Shown piece after piece: positions 39,311 to 51,400 of a stretch of DNA of 64,000 nt; position 1 is the stretch's first letter; the number at the start of each line of letters is the position of its first letter. Below the pieces are notes generated by a model. The model saw only the letters and a program-made list of their open reading frames with translations, searched no databases and was not told where the DNA came from. A program made the position numbers and the translations under genes. This DNA is from Halichoerus grypus (lineage: Eukaryota; Chordata; Mammalia; Carnivora; Phocidae): positions 86,780,754 through 86,844,753 of the forward strand of contig NC_135721.1 of the NCBI RefSeq assembly GCF_964656455.1, in the 5' to 3' direction.

Positions 39311-39840
39311 CGTGAACGGCGGATGGAGGAAGTACGTAGATGGTGCAGGCAAGGTGGGGATCTCCAAACTTGTTGGCAGCTCTCTTCTGGCTGCAGTCAG
39401 CTTCTTTTCTGGGCCACTGCTGGAGCTGCCAGAACCTGAGGGCAGGAAACTCCGGGGAGCCCTGGAGGAGGGGCCCCAGGAAGGAAGAGGACGAGAGCCG
39501 CACGGCGCCCCAGCCTGAGGATCCAGAACGGGCAGAAGCACCCAGAGCAGCCCTCTGCTTGCATCTCAAACCTTGTGTCCACTTCGTTCACGGTCAAAGT
39601 TCCGAATTCGAGGCCAAAAGGCCTCTGCCTGCTCCTTCTCATTTCCTTCTGCTTCCTTCCATGCTTACAGGCAAGGAAGGAAAGAGAAGAGAACAGCAGG
39701 GAAACACAAAAGTCAGGCTCGAAAACTGCCTGTAAATGTCCTTGGTCTAAACCGGCGGTCAGCGCGCTTTCCCTGTACAGCGCCAGATAACAAACAGTCC
39801 GGACTGTTTGCGACGCCACCGCCTTCAGAGAGCAAAAGGA
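39300..39840. promoter_or_regulatory. CpG-enriched block 2.4 kb beyond IL1R2
   Basis: A second stretch with about 20 CpG in 540 bases, including 'gagccgcacggcgcccc' and 'accggcggtcagcgcgctt'. No recognised repeat covers 39320-39860. Function unknown. Confidence 0.3.
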
Positions 39841-40019
39841 GCCTTAGGTGATCCATGAACAAAACGACTGTGTGCTCACAAAACTTGATCTACAGAAACA
39901 AAGGGCAGGCTGCATTTGGCCAGAAGGCTGCAGTTTGTCCACCTTTGGCCTAAACAGTACAACTATTTTGTTCCTGTCTATACATATACTCCTATGTTTT
40001 TGATTATTAAATATAGCAC

Positions 40020-40145
40020 TCTAGGATAGTTCCTGTTCTTAGCCCTATTTTCAGATCAGAAGACTGACACACAGCCTGGCTAAAGGCCTCGACTAGGATC
40101 AGAGAGTGAATTGAACCCAAGAAGTTTGTCTTCAAAACCCTTGAG
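40020..40145 (-). repeat. Diverged MIR SINE
   Basis: Reverse MIR: 'ccctattttcagatcagaag' then 'tgaattgaacccaagaag'. Confidence 0.6.
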
Positions 40146-40289
40146 TTTTTCCCCTTTTTTTAGCTACCAACGAATTTTAATACTGTCTTAACCATATAAA
40201 TTGCATAAACGCTATTCAATTTTTCCTTAACGTTACAAATATTTCAGTCTTGCATTCTTGATTAATTATAGCTTACAATTGATGCATAA

Positions 40290-41010
40290 TTGTTCATCAT
40301 CAGGGTAATAAGTTTCACTGAAATATTTCATACATCTATTTATCTTCTATTGTTGAATTAGTCTAAGATGAATTCCCAGGAGCAGCATTCCCGGGCATCT
40401 CTAGGACCAGGGAGCAGTGTGCTGGGGAAGGAGGCCTGTGGTATTTGCCAGTTTCTATGGTGTCAATACTCCCACGACGGTGGATTTTAAGCTTCTAACA
40501 TGACATCACTGAACAGAGCTGGGAAGAGATGCCACACTTGGCTCTTGCAAGGAGCAAGCAGCACCCAGCACCCCCCTGGCTTGATACAAATTGCCTTTCT
40601 ACTTCCCAGTACCAAGTTATAAATGGAATTACAGGATGTGGGAGTTATTATCTGGAAATGACCTTGATGTTGCCTTTTAAAACTGGATAGTGTGTGAGGG
40701 CCTGGGTATCTCAATGTTGTTTTAATTTATATCTCTATTACTGAAACAGATCATTTTTCCATGGTCCCCTTATGTGTGTTTCTTCCACAAATTCCCTATT
40801 CATGTTCCCCCATCCATGAGGGGTAGGATGCCTTTCTTTAAGTCCTCAATAACTCTATATGCTGTCATTATTAATTCCTTGAGCTCGCCTGACATAATTT
40901 CCTTTATGTTCTGCTTTTATTCTTTTGTTATGCAGGAATTGTAATATAATCAAGCCTGTCCACCTGTACTCTGGTGATTCTTTTATTGGTAGTGAATGCA
41001 AGAAAATCCA
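40290..41010 (-). mobile_element. Old L1 LINE fragment downstream of IL1R2
   Basis: AT-rich sequence whose order of phrases ('aattcccaggagcagcattc', 'tttaatttatatctctatta', 'cacaaattccctattcatg') follows reverse-complement L1 ORF2 and adjoining parts. Heavily diverged; boundaries approximate. Confidence 0.5.
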
Positions 41011-41019
41011 TCCTATTTT

Positions 41020-41160
41020 CATCTAGTCCACAAACATGTATTAAACGTTCAGTATGTGGCAGGCATGATTCCAGGTATTAGGGATACAGCCGTGACCAAA
41101 ATAACATCTCTGTCCTCGTGCCATTCCCGTGGGGAAAACTGAAAATAAACAAGTACATAT
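41020..41160 (-). repeat. L2 LINE relic
   Basis: 'aaacatgtattaaacgttca', 'ccaggtattagggatacagc' follow the reverse L2 end. Confidence 0.65.
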
Positions 41161-41743
41161 GTAATGGAAGGTCTGGTGGTGATAAGATCTATAACAACAC
41201 AAAGCAGAGGGAGAAACAGAGAAGGATGGAAAGAGGTGCCATTCAGAAGTGCCTCTGGGAAGGTCACTTGAACAAAGAGTTGAACTCAAGTGAAGGAGTG
41301 AGTCACGCTAATTTTTCTGCAATCTGATTTTTTAAAATTGAATTTATTAAGTTAACTTTAAGGGATTGGGGGGGGGAGAGGGGAATGGGTATATGACAAA
41401 AAAGAGGTTCTGATTATTTTTTTTTCCAATGTATATGCAATTATCCCAATACCTTTCCGTCCTCCTTATTTTCAGAAGCTTTGTTATAAAGCTGAGTCTA
41501 TTTCTCAGTTCACTAAAATGTCTTAACATGTATCTTTCTCACAGTCTACTTTAATTGCTATTTTTTGGCACTTCTTTTTGAAAAAATTCACCAATTTTTG
41601 CTGATGCTCTTTCTTTAGTATTTCTGAATCCCTATTTCTAGTCTCAAAATGAAATTCCATCTTCCCCAAAAGGCAACCGACATCTTCTCTTTGTATCTAT
41701 TAACACCTTCCACGGAATAGGGCCAACATAGCTTTTTAATACA

Positions 41744-41943
41744 TTTTTTTTTTTTAAGATTTTATTTATTTATTGGAGACAGAGAGAATGAGAGAGAGCG
41801 AGTACATGAGAGGGGGGAGGGTCAGAGGGAGAAGCAGACTCCCTGCCGAGCAGGGAGCCCAATGTGGGACTCGATCCAGGGACTCCGGGATCATGACCTG
41901 AGCCGAAGGCAGTCGCTTAACCAACTGAGCCACCCAGGCGCCC
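41744..41943 (-). mobile_element. SINEC copy just downstream of IL1R2
   Basis: Minus-strand copy ending 'gagccacccaggcgccc', starting with a T13 run. It is flanked by 'tttaatacattttt' on both sides. It lies about 280 bases beyond the predicted IL1R2 poly(A) site. Confidence 0.93.
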
Positions 41944-42225
41944 TTTAATACATTTTTGTTAAATGATGAATGAATGAACTATAAAACTCTTTAGATGTTT
42001 TCGACTCCACCTCACTCTTCTAAATAGGTCACAGGTGTCCAAGAGCTACTCTCCCACCCACATGCACGCTTGCTCCTGTCATTCAGTTTCAGAATAAACA
42101 TCCCATTCATACTTCAGTCCTTTACCATAAACACAGCAGCTCGTTAAACCAACGGAGGAAGAGCAGAATCCTCACAAAGGCCAAATCACTTCCATAAAAA
42201 AGGATACCGTTTATCTCTTAATCGT

Positions 42226-42240
42226 TTTATTGTCTTTATT
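42226..42240 (-). other. IL1R2: IL1R2 polyadenylation signals (two AATAAA)
   Basis: On the minus strand AATAAA occurs at 42240-42235 and again at 42231-42226, the first beginning only 24 bases after the stop codon. Cleavage would then fall near 42200-42220, giving a 3' UTR of about 50-65 bases. A very short 3' UTR with AATAAA next to the stop is what I recall for human IL1R2. Confidence 0.75.
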
Positions 42241-42263
42241 TTACTTGAGTAAGATTGAAAATC

Positions 42264-42403
42264 TTAATGGCCAGTCTTTAATGTGGTCAAACCATGTGCT
42301 TTTCCAGTTCTGTGTTTACACCGTCTGCGCATCCATATTCCCACCAAAACCAAGCAGACCAGGGAGAGGGGGGCCAGCACGGTCCCCCAGGAGAATGTGG
42401 TAG
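42264..42403 (-). CDS. IL1R2: IL1R2 last coding exon: membrane span and short tail
   Basis: 140 bases encoding A344 to H389 and TAA (42266-42264). The span WGTVLAPLSLVCLVLVGIWM (349-368) is followed by RRRCKHRTGK, the stop-transfer segment typical of IL1R2. The acceptor is 'cttcctacag|CTACC'. The tail ends GLTTLKTGH. In human a glutamine codon followed by about seven more residues stands where TAA occurs here, and bases after TAA still resemble those codons. There is no TIR domain, so the protein cannot signal through MyD88. Confidence 0.95.
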
Positions 42404-45400
42404 CTGTAGGAAGAACAGAGTCACGTTATGGGTGGAAGGAACATTCTCTCACTGCCAAGCAGGACAGTGCAGTGCGTGTTTATAGAGAAGACAGGAACCG
42501 GAGTTCATTTTTTCTAATAATTATGCACTGATTTTTCAGAAAGCATGCCCCTCGCATCAGATCAAGGATATTTGAGAAGGACATCTGCGGTATTAGGGAA
42601 ACAAGCAAGGTAGAACGAACATCCATCAGAGAGAAAGAGCAGAGTGGGGCGAGGTGGCGAGGGTCTCTGTTCCACCTGTTGAATAGCGTGCAATAAGACA
42701 TTATCTGTTCAAATCTCAACCAGCCAACTGGGACATGGCCAAGGTCCAGCGTGTCCTCTTCCAATGAGCGTGCATGTCAGGAGGATGATATAAACTAACA
42801 CAGGACGAGAAAACCAACTTTGAATAAAGGAGCTTTAGGTGTCAAGATTATTGCTTGGACCCAGCTATTTTATATTCTACTCCTTTGCATCTGTGTGTCA
42901 CGAGAATGTGGAAAGAGAGTACGAATAAAGACGTAACAAGCAAACACAAGAACATGAGTGTTCCTGGACTCACTGATGATGAGGCCAGAGTTCCACATTT
43001 TAAAGCTACTATTTATCATCGTCTAGGCCTCCGGGAATCAACACAACCTCAGACTATTTCTCCAGATGATTCTTCTACCTTAACATCCCACAAGGCTTAG
43101 AAATGTGTCAAGCTTTAATTTGCTGAGCAGCCATCCGGACGCACCTCTCCATGCTGAGGACAGGCTTTTAGCTGTGCCCTCGGCCATGAGTCACGGCCAA
43201 CCCAGCAAAGGACATGCCGGGAGACAGCTCATGTTATAGAAGTGTTTAAAGGTTCCCAGCTCCGGGCCCGGACAAACCACAGGTTCCTTTGGGTCACAAT
43301 CTGAACCCCAGAAGTGGGCCCTGCTTTCTGTGGGACCCTTCCTTTCCAAGTCTGGACAACTACTGACTCTTTCATGGGAATGATCTAAAGCATCAGCCTT
43401 TGCATATATGTCCTAGGACAGTGGTTCTCAAACTTGAATAGGAAAGGAGCCTGCTAAATTACCATCTTTGGCCTTACCCTGGAAGAATCTGGGTAGATCT
43501 GGGGTGAGCCCAGGGCTCTGTGTTTTCAACTAGTGGCCCAAGTGGGAGATGCTGACGGTGCTCAGACCACAACTGGAGAAAAGTTGTATGTGTCATGCTC
43601 TGACCGAGGCTTAACCAAATCCTCAGCTTTTCAATTACAAGTACGTCTGCAGCTGCTTTCCCAGCAAACACAGAGAATGTGGAGCAATTCGTTGGATTGT
43701 TACAGACTGCCCAGAAGGCATAAGAAGACTGCCACTGGCAATCACTTTGGCTTCTGCCTTGTCCCCTCTGGCTGTCAACGGCCTCTGCATTACCTGCGTT
43801 TCGCTGTCCCGCTCCGCGCTTAAACGCTGGGAAGAAATCAGTTTGGTCCAAATGATAGCATGGGTTTCTCTTTTCTTCTTAAATGGGCACTGGGTTGATC
43901 TGACTAGAGTCTTGTGCTTTATTTCCTGGGGACTGATGACTTCAACCCTAAAGCTGCCCTGAGCCCTGCAGATCTGCCAGTCCCCAGCTCTTGGAGAAGG
44001 GAGTTCCTCAGTTTCGGGCTAAAGACCACCCCATCCTCCTCAAGGTGTCAGGAGAAAACAGCTAGTCCTGCGGATCAAGGGGCAGAACCACACGAGGACA
44101 CAGGGTTTTTTTAAGTTTATCGCAGAACCGCCTTATCTTTTTTCCAAAAGTCAGCTTGCTACTTAAATTTTTCCTTGAACATAATCTCCCAAAGCCAGCT
44201 CCCACCCGACAAAAAACAAATCATAAAAAAATGAGAGCTCTGCTTTGGGTGCTCCACTAACAGAAAACGGAGGACCCCCTAAGCAATCATCTGGAGAACT
44301 AGTAGCTTTGTCCTGCATCCACAGAATACTGGCCATGCTGCTTTCCCCTGGAATGTTCCCCAAATACATACCTTCTTTGACCGTGGTACGGAGCGTCTGA
44401 AAACTCAGTGTGTTACGGACAAGGCATTTAAAATCCGTGTTCAAATCCTCTCTTATGACTGGATCAAAAACCAGTGGCACTTCGATGTAGTTCTCATTGT
44501 TCTCTGAGTATTCCCTGAGGGAGAAAATATTTACTTAAACGTGATGTATCGAATGCAAGCCCATCTTTACAATGGAGACGCCCAAACGTTCTCAGTGAGA
44601 AGGATCGGCTGTGCTTAAATTGGTCTCAGGATTCATAAAGTCAGGAGCACTTGCCAGGATATTGGTTCCCTATTTGGGAGACTTTCTAGGCTGAAGGTGG
44701 GAGTGACACTGAAGATGTTGGTCCCTGTAACAGGACGCTTGTCACAAGGAGAACTTAACAGGAGCCAGTTTCGTTTGGATAATGGAAAAATTCATTTTTT
44801 AAGGCCATTGACGAACAAAGAGGCAGTAGTAGGAATAGAAATGTCTGCCTTGGAGAAACTTGGCTGTAAGGCCAATAAATCATTTGCATACTGAGAAGGA
44901 GGGATTTTCTGGGAACCCTGGCCTCCACCGTGTTTCCGCCTCTCATCTCCATTGCCAGCTGTCGTTCTGGGAACTCAAGCTCAGGGCCGAGGGCTGCAGA
45001 TGGGCCAGGCCAGGGAATGGTTCTAGCCAGCATTGCTGCCATTTATAATATGATCATACTCTGAAGATGCTTCCCTGCCACCTAGAAGCATGAATACAAA
45101 TATCACTGATGCGGATTTGCTAGGATTTTTTTTTTTTTTAAATCCTTGGGAAATTAGGCTCCTTTAAGCATGCAGATAGTATGAGTAAACTGACATGGGG
45201 CATGTGAGTGATGCCAAGCTTTTCCCAACAAGGACTTTGCAAGCAAGCAGTTGTGCTAACCACATATAATTTTGATCCACTACAGTGCATCCAGAAAGAC
45301 TTTTTTGATAGGTCTTTGAAAAAAGACAAAAACTGGCAAGCAGAAGTTGAGGCTAATTCATTGTACTGGAACTTGAATTTTAAAAATCCTTGATAATTTG

Positions 45401-48400
45401 GAACATCAAATGGTCTCCTTTCCTCAAATACAAATGGCTCACATTTACAAGGTCTGACTGTTCTACTTTTGGGGTGAGAAAACATTTTCCAGAGATGAAT
45501 GCTTATGAGAACAGAATTCTTCCTTTCTTTTAACATTAACCTTCCTTAGCACCTGTGGCCACCCTCAGATACTGTAGTTAACTTTCAGACTCTTTTGAAG
45601 GGTTTGCGAAAATGTTTGACACTCAGGTTCAGGGTGCAGCATGGAAATGTATGAACTCCAAAGTATTTTTTTTTTTTTTTGGAAAACTTCAAAAATCAAG
45701 AAACAAATGTTTAAGGAAACAGCTAGAAAATGCAACATCAATGCCAAGTAGTCGACTGTAGCCCAGCTCCTGTAGGAAGTTTGATTCTCAAGAACAACTG
45801 GTAAAACTTAGCAAAACTCAATTTTTAACATTCTAAAAATCTGCGGCGCCTGGGTGGCTCAGTCAGTTAAGTGTCCGACTCTTGATTTCAGCTCGGGTTA
45901 TGAGCTCAGGGTCGTGGGATGGAGCCCTGCATTGGGCTCTGTGCTCAGCATAGAGTCTGCTGGAGATTCTCTCTCCCTCTTTCTCCATCCCTCTCCTGGC
46001 TCGTGCTCTCTTTCTCTCTCTCTCTAAAATGAACAAATCAATCTTTAAAAAAAATAAAATAAAATTCTAAAAATCCAACAGTTTACAATTAAAAAAATTA
46101 TTTTTAACGGAGTGTGGGTGTCATACGAATAGGTCTGGTATGACATTGTCTCTAAAAGGAAGAGCAAAGACCTCGTAAGCCCCATAAGATGCTTCTCAGG
46201 TGACAAAGATCTTCACCCACTTACTGGCGCTGCCCCTCGGCCACGCGGCCTCCCTGGTAGGCATTCTCTATTCTGGTGTTGTTGGCCATCCACCAGAGCA
46301 GGGTGGTCGACTGTGTCCCGGCTCCCAGAAACACCTTACACGGGATTGTCAGTCTTGATCCTGTGCAGGGCAAGATACCGCACATCAAAGGTCAGAACCC
46401 AGCCAGGGAAAAGGGGTCACGCCAGCCCCCGTGTCCACCAGCAAATCCAAGTGGTGGACCCTTCCCCACCTTCTCAAACACCCCTCGCCAGCCAATTCTT
46501 TCCTCAGAAGGAAACTCAGTTCCCTCAAATGATTCCATTTACATAGGACACCAGTATTTATCAACTGTCTCCAGTTCCCTCAACTGGTCTTCGTGAGAGA
46601 CGAAAACCCTGAGGGCACATGGCTTCCCCAAGGCCACTCAGCTCCTACAGGGCCTTCTGAATTCATGGATGCCTTCTCCCACACTTTATTCTAGGTACCT
46701 CAAAAAGTCAGATGAACGTTTGGATTCTTTCTCTCTGTCCATTGCTGGTCTCAGCCCTCATGTTTCCCCCAAGAACCCCCCGGTTGCACATCATGCTCTT
46801 TTGGGATTAACTCTTTAAAAAAAGCCACTGAATTTTATATGCATGGTGCCTTCTGCAATTGTTCTGGGTCCTCCTCCTCAGTCACTAGAAGTTATATATT
46901 TTTTTAAATCACCAAAAGGGAGGAAAGGGGAAAAAATGAACAAATCCTACCCATTTGTTTCTTCCTCATGGGTGATATGCCTCCATGTGGTGGGTCTTTT
47001 AATGTATGGCCCCCCTTCAGGCTCTTCTCCCTCCCTCACTGCCTCTTACAACCTTCAGATTTCTTGGCCAAAAGCAACCCATTAAATCTGGCCTCATGTC
47101 ATTCTGCCACGCACATGAATGCCTTCAAAGCAACAGGGTGGGGAACTCAGCTCTACTCGGCTGGGGAGCGCCCGGGAGCCAGGGTGCTGGAATCCCAGGC
47201 AGCACCCACCCTTGTCCCCACTTCCTCAGGTTTCCAGGTGGTTGTTCCAAGGGCCGAGGCAGCCTGTGTGAGGCAGCAATCCCAGCATTTGCACAAAGGT
47301 CCCCCTTCTCTATGGCCACCAACTAAAGTTTAAAATATAAGCCCAACACCGAACAGAAGAGAGATCTGGATGGATGGATGGGAAGGAAGGAAGGAAGGAA
47401 GGAAGGAAGGAAGGAAGGAAGGAAGGAAGGAAGGAAGGAAGGAAGGGATGGAGGGAGGATTAGGCCTACAAAACCATTATAGGGAAACAAACACCAAAAT
47501 GGCACAGGCTTCACGGACACACAGACCTGTCCGAAGCCCAGCCTGACTCGAGTGTGGCTTTTGACCTTCAGTGAGCCACACTGACACCCTGAGCAGCTTT
47601 TCCTTCTACGGAAGGACCCCTACGGGGTCGGTGTTGGCACTGAGTGGCATCCCGTGAGACACGGTGACAGTCAACAGGGAAGTGGGCGCTGGCCAGGACA
47701 GCCCAAGCCACAGCCACAAACGGGGTGAAGAATACAAAACCCTCAGTCACTCTCATCATCTACCTTGACCCGCTGAGCAGCCATTCTGGCAACAAGAGAC
47801 CATCTCTGTGGGGCCAGCCGTGACAGGGTCAGCCTCACGTTACAAATGGACTCTTAGGGAAATGCTACACATCAGCCAAGTTTTGGTAGAGGGACTTATT
47901 GAAAACATGCCGCAGGTGCTGGCCACACAAGGGAATCATGCTGTTAATCCTTTCACACGTTGCTAACTGCCACCGGAACACTGGGATTTTTACATTTAGA
48001 TTTTTGCAGGGCAGGTGTTCATGGAACAAAGTATATCTATTTTCACACAATGCCATTTCTAACATCTGACAGAAGGAAAGATGTTGTTTCTGCCTCTCAC
48101 GCCGGGGTGCCAGGGTCCCACCCAGGCACACTGCACACCCCAGGGACAGGGGACCCCGGGGCTTTGGGACTGCAGGCATCCCTGTGGGTGACACAGTCCT
48201 CGTAGGCCTTACCCAGTGAAGCTAATATGGTCTGGTGGGGGGAGATAATCACAGGAATTGTCTCCTCTTCTTTTTCTGAGAAGGATATGAGGAAAAGAGA
48301 TTCAATTAGGGAAGCCATCATTTCAAGCTGAGACTCAAGTTCCATTGTTTAGCTAATTAACAGAGTTATCTCTACAGTATGGCCAGCCATTGTAAGATTT

Positions 48401-51400
48401 GACCTTTGTCTGGCAAAGGAAACAAGCTCTCCACAAAATTGAGCATCTTTGGCCAATGCCTTTCCCAGAAGAGATATTACTGGAAGAGACCACAGTTAAA
48501 TACACATTCCACTAACAGATGTTCTTTGCTCTGTGATAAATAATTAACCATTCCCCTCCCCAGCTTCCTGAATGAATTCTTAATAGTAATGTTCACAATT
48601 CCCACAAGATAGGCTTTACCCCAACGTCTATTTGCCCTAAAATCTTCCCCTCTTCTCCATTCCTGCTTCCCCAAGTGCCTGACACAGAATACTGCAGAAT
48701 CACTTCAAAAACATAAACAGAGACACAGGAATTTGGGAACCACCTGTTTATACTGCGAATCCCACACTGAGTGATAAAGAGCATAACCCAGCATTGGCTA
48801 CTATGTCTTGTTAATGGAGAACATAAACTGCTTTGGGAGGCAGATAGAGGTGGACCTCTGAATAGGAACCCAGCTCCCCAAGACGCAGGTCTCCCAACAG
48901 CTTGAAGAAAGCAGGCACCTGAATTGGAGCAAAAAGCATGGCTGGGGGTGGGCAAAGGGCTGCCCATCTCCACAACTGCTTGCTCCATCCTTACGTCTTC
49001 CCTGCAGAGCATTTTGAAATCCTAACATGAGTAAGCATTAGGCAGCGTCACTCACAGTGAAGGGGCACATGGCTTCTGGACCAAGACCAGGAGCCTCCCC
49101 GGAATCACCGCCCCCACCAACACACATAATCACATGCCTGCCGCACAGAGGCTGGGACAACGGAGAGGCGAGGAAAAAAAGCCTCAGGGGCTAAATACCT
49201 CTGTGCCTCTCAAATCTGAGGGTGGGCATCAGCATCACGGTAGTGGGGGGGGGGGGTGTTAAACAGAGATTGCTGTGGTCCCTTTTCTAACCCAGTAGGT
49301 CTGGATGGAGACTGAGATTCTGCAAGTCTAGTGAGCACCCAAGTGCTAGACCACCCTTTGAGAAGCCCTGAGAAACAGTGTGATCACAAGCTGGGGTAAT
49401 ATGTGGGCTGGTCGCCCCCTAGTGTTCCTGTGCAGTATCACATGAACAGGATAATTCTGAACCCTTTCAAAGTCACCGCAAGTTTCCATGATTCCCCCGC
49501 GGGGCAACAAGGAGTTGATATGAATGAATCCTCACAAGACTATGTAATCTAGAGATTTCAGCTCATAGGAGACACAATTTTCCCTGTGGTAAAACTGAAT
49601 CTCTGGATTTTCTCTGGGAGGGGCAAAAAAGTTAAACTTCTCCCTTCATAGACCGATTATTTAACCTATTATTTCCAAAAGCCCTCTGAAATGCCCTAAA
49701 AGACTCCAATTGTGTATTCAGTATATAAAATAAAGAAAAGCAGCATACTCTCTAGGGCAGAGTCCAGGACTCAAACACTTTTCTGTTCCTTGCATTAAAC
49801 TTGATGTCCAGCATGTAGGCAGTAAATGTTAAGCAATTTTAAATACTCATCAACACTGTTCACAACATTATTTTCAAGTAGAACTCATTTAAGCCAATGA
49901 GAGCACTCACTCCTTGAAATTCTGGTTTCAAGGGCCACGTGCCTTGGGGAAGCCCGAGAAAGGGGAATTTCCACTGACTATGCCAATGCATAGCCTTCTA
50001 ACTGAAAAATCCAATAAAATCTTAATATCCTAGAATTATACCTAAAGTTATGACAACCGTGTTCTGATGGCTGGCCCTGGAGGTGCAAGCCTTCCAAAGA
50101 GACCTTCCCAGTGAACCACTGTTTGATCCCCTCTGCTGGTGTGTTTTAGCCACACTTGGAACCCTATCAACTACCCAGCGATTCACCTTTCCTCATAAAA
50201 ACACCCCATTTTCTATCTTTCAAAGCTTCACACACATGTCTCATTAGCCTGATGCTTTAGGCAAATTGATAGGTCTGTTTTCCTTTCATACCAAAGACAT
50301 TCAAGGAATTCCACGTGAATCCTCATCTGTTCTTTGCATGCTTGTTATTGACAGGGTGGGGAGATCCCTCAGTGGCAAGTACTCACTGTTGACACGTAGT
50401 TCAATATTCCTAGTCACGTTGTACGGCATGCCTTCATGGGTGAATGTCATGGCACAAGTGTAATAACCTGCATCCTCCACAGACACATTTTGGATGAGTA
50501 AGCGAGAGGTTCCCCTCACACTTAGAAACTTCTCGTTGTCTTGATCCAAAAGGACAGAATCCTTAAGGGAAAATACTTTTCAGAGTTATGCTATGTACTA
50601 ATTTATATCTCAAAAGCTATATATGAATATCACACATATTATCAATCAATGTTGAATAAGCAACCCAAGAATTGCCCTGGTACTTACTTGGCGAATGGAC
50701 TTTGGACATACCACTAACTGTATTCTTTAACAGAGGGAATTTGTTAACAGATAAAACGAAATTGTAGGATTTGTTTAATCACAATGTTTATAGCACATCT
50801 GTGTAAGCACAACGGGAAAAAAAAGAAACTATCTCTTATTTGATAAAGCCATGACAAACCACCTTGGGAAACATGGAGGGAAGAGTAGTAGTATGTCATC
50901 AGGGTGACTGTAATACTCAGAAGTAATATTCAGGAAAAATGAAGAAATGATGTTAGAGTAATGATTTTGAAAATCATTTCAATTTTAGGAGTTAGTAAAG
51001 ACAGAGGAAAATGTGTAAGAAAAAACTAAGCGTGAGGAACAAGGGCACACTTTCCATATGGACAAAAGATTCTGTGGGTCCTGCACCACAGAACTCTCAA
51101 GAGCAAGGCCTCCAATAACAGAAAACACTGAATGGGATTCGAGTAAACATCCCAATGAGCACAACGTGTTCTCAGGAACCTATCTTTCAAAACCATGATC
51201 GAAAGCTTGCGACAGTCAAACATAACCTTGAGTCATCTCTGAATCTTGCTCTGAATGGGAGCACAGATATAACTGGAATAGTTTGTCAGCTAGTGGCTCA
51301 TAAAGTATTATTTTACAATATATTTAATTAAAAAGAGAGATTTTATTGTCCCTAACATGAGTCCCCAAACATGAAAAAAAGCCAAACGGGGCTCAGCACC

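Noticed and set aside
43474..43851. Candidate IL1R2 last exon
   Set aside because: No membrane span or match to the IL1R2 tail. The true last exon, with WGTVLAPLSL and RRRCKHRTGK, is at 42264-42403.
47381..47446. CRISPR-like array of short repeats
   Set aside because: It is a tetranucleotide microsatellite without spacers, in a mammalian intron.
48097..48345. An 82-codon frame reading through both sides of IL1R2 coding exon 5
   Set aside because: Only 48213-48275 is coding; the rest reads into introns beyond good GT and AG sites.
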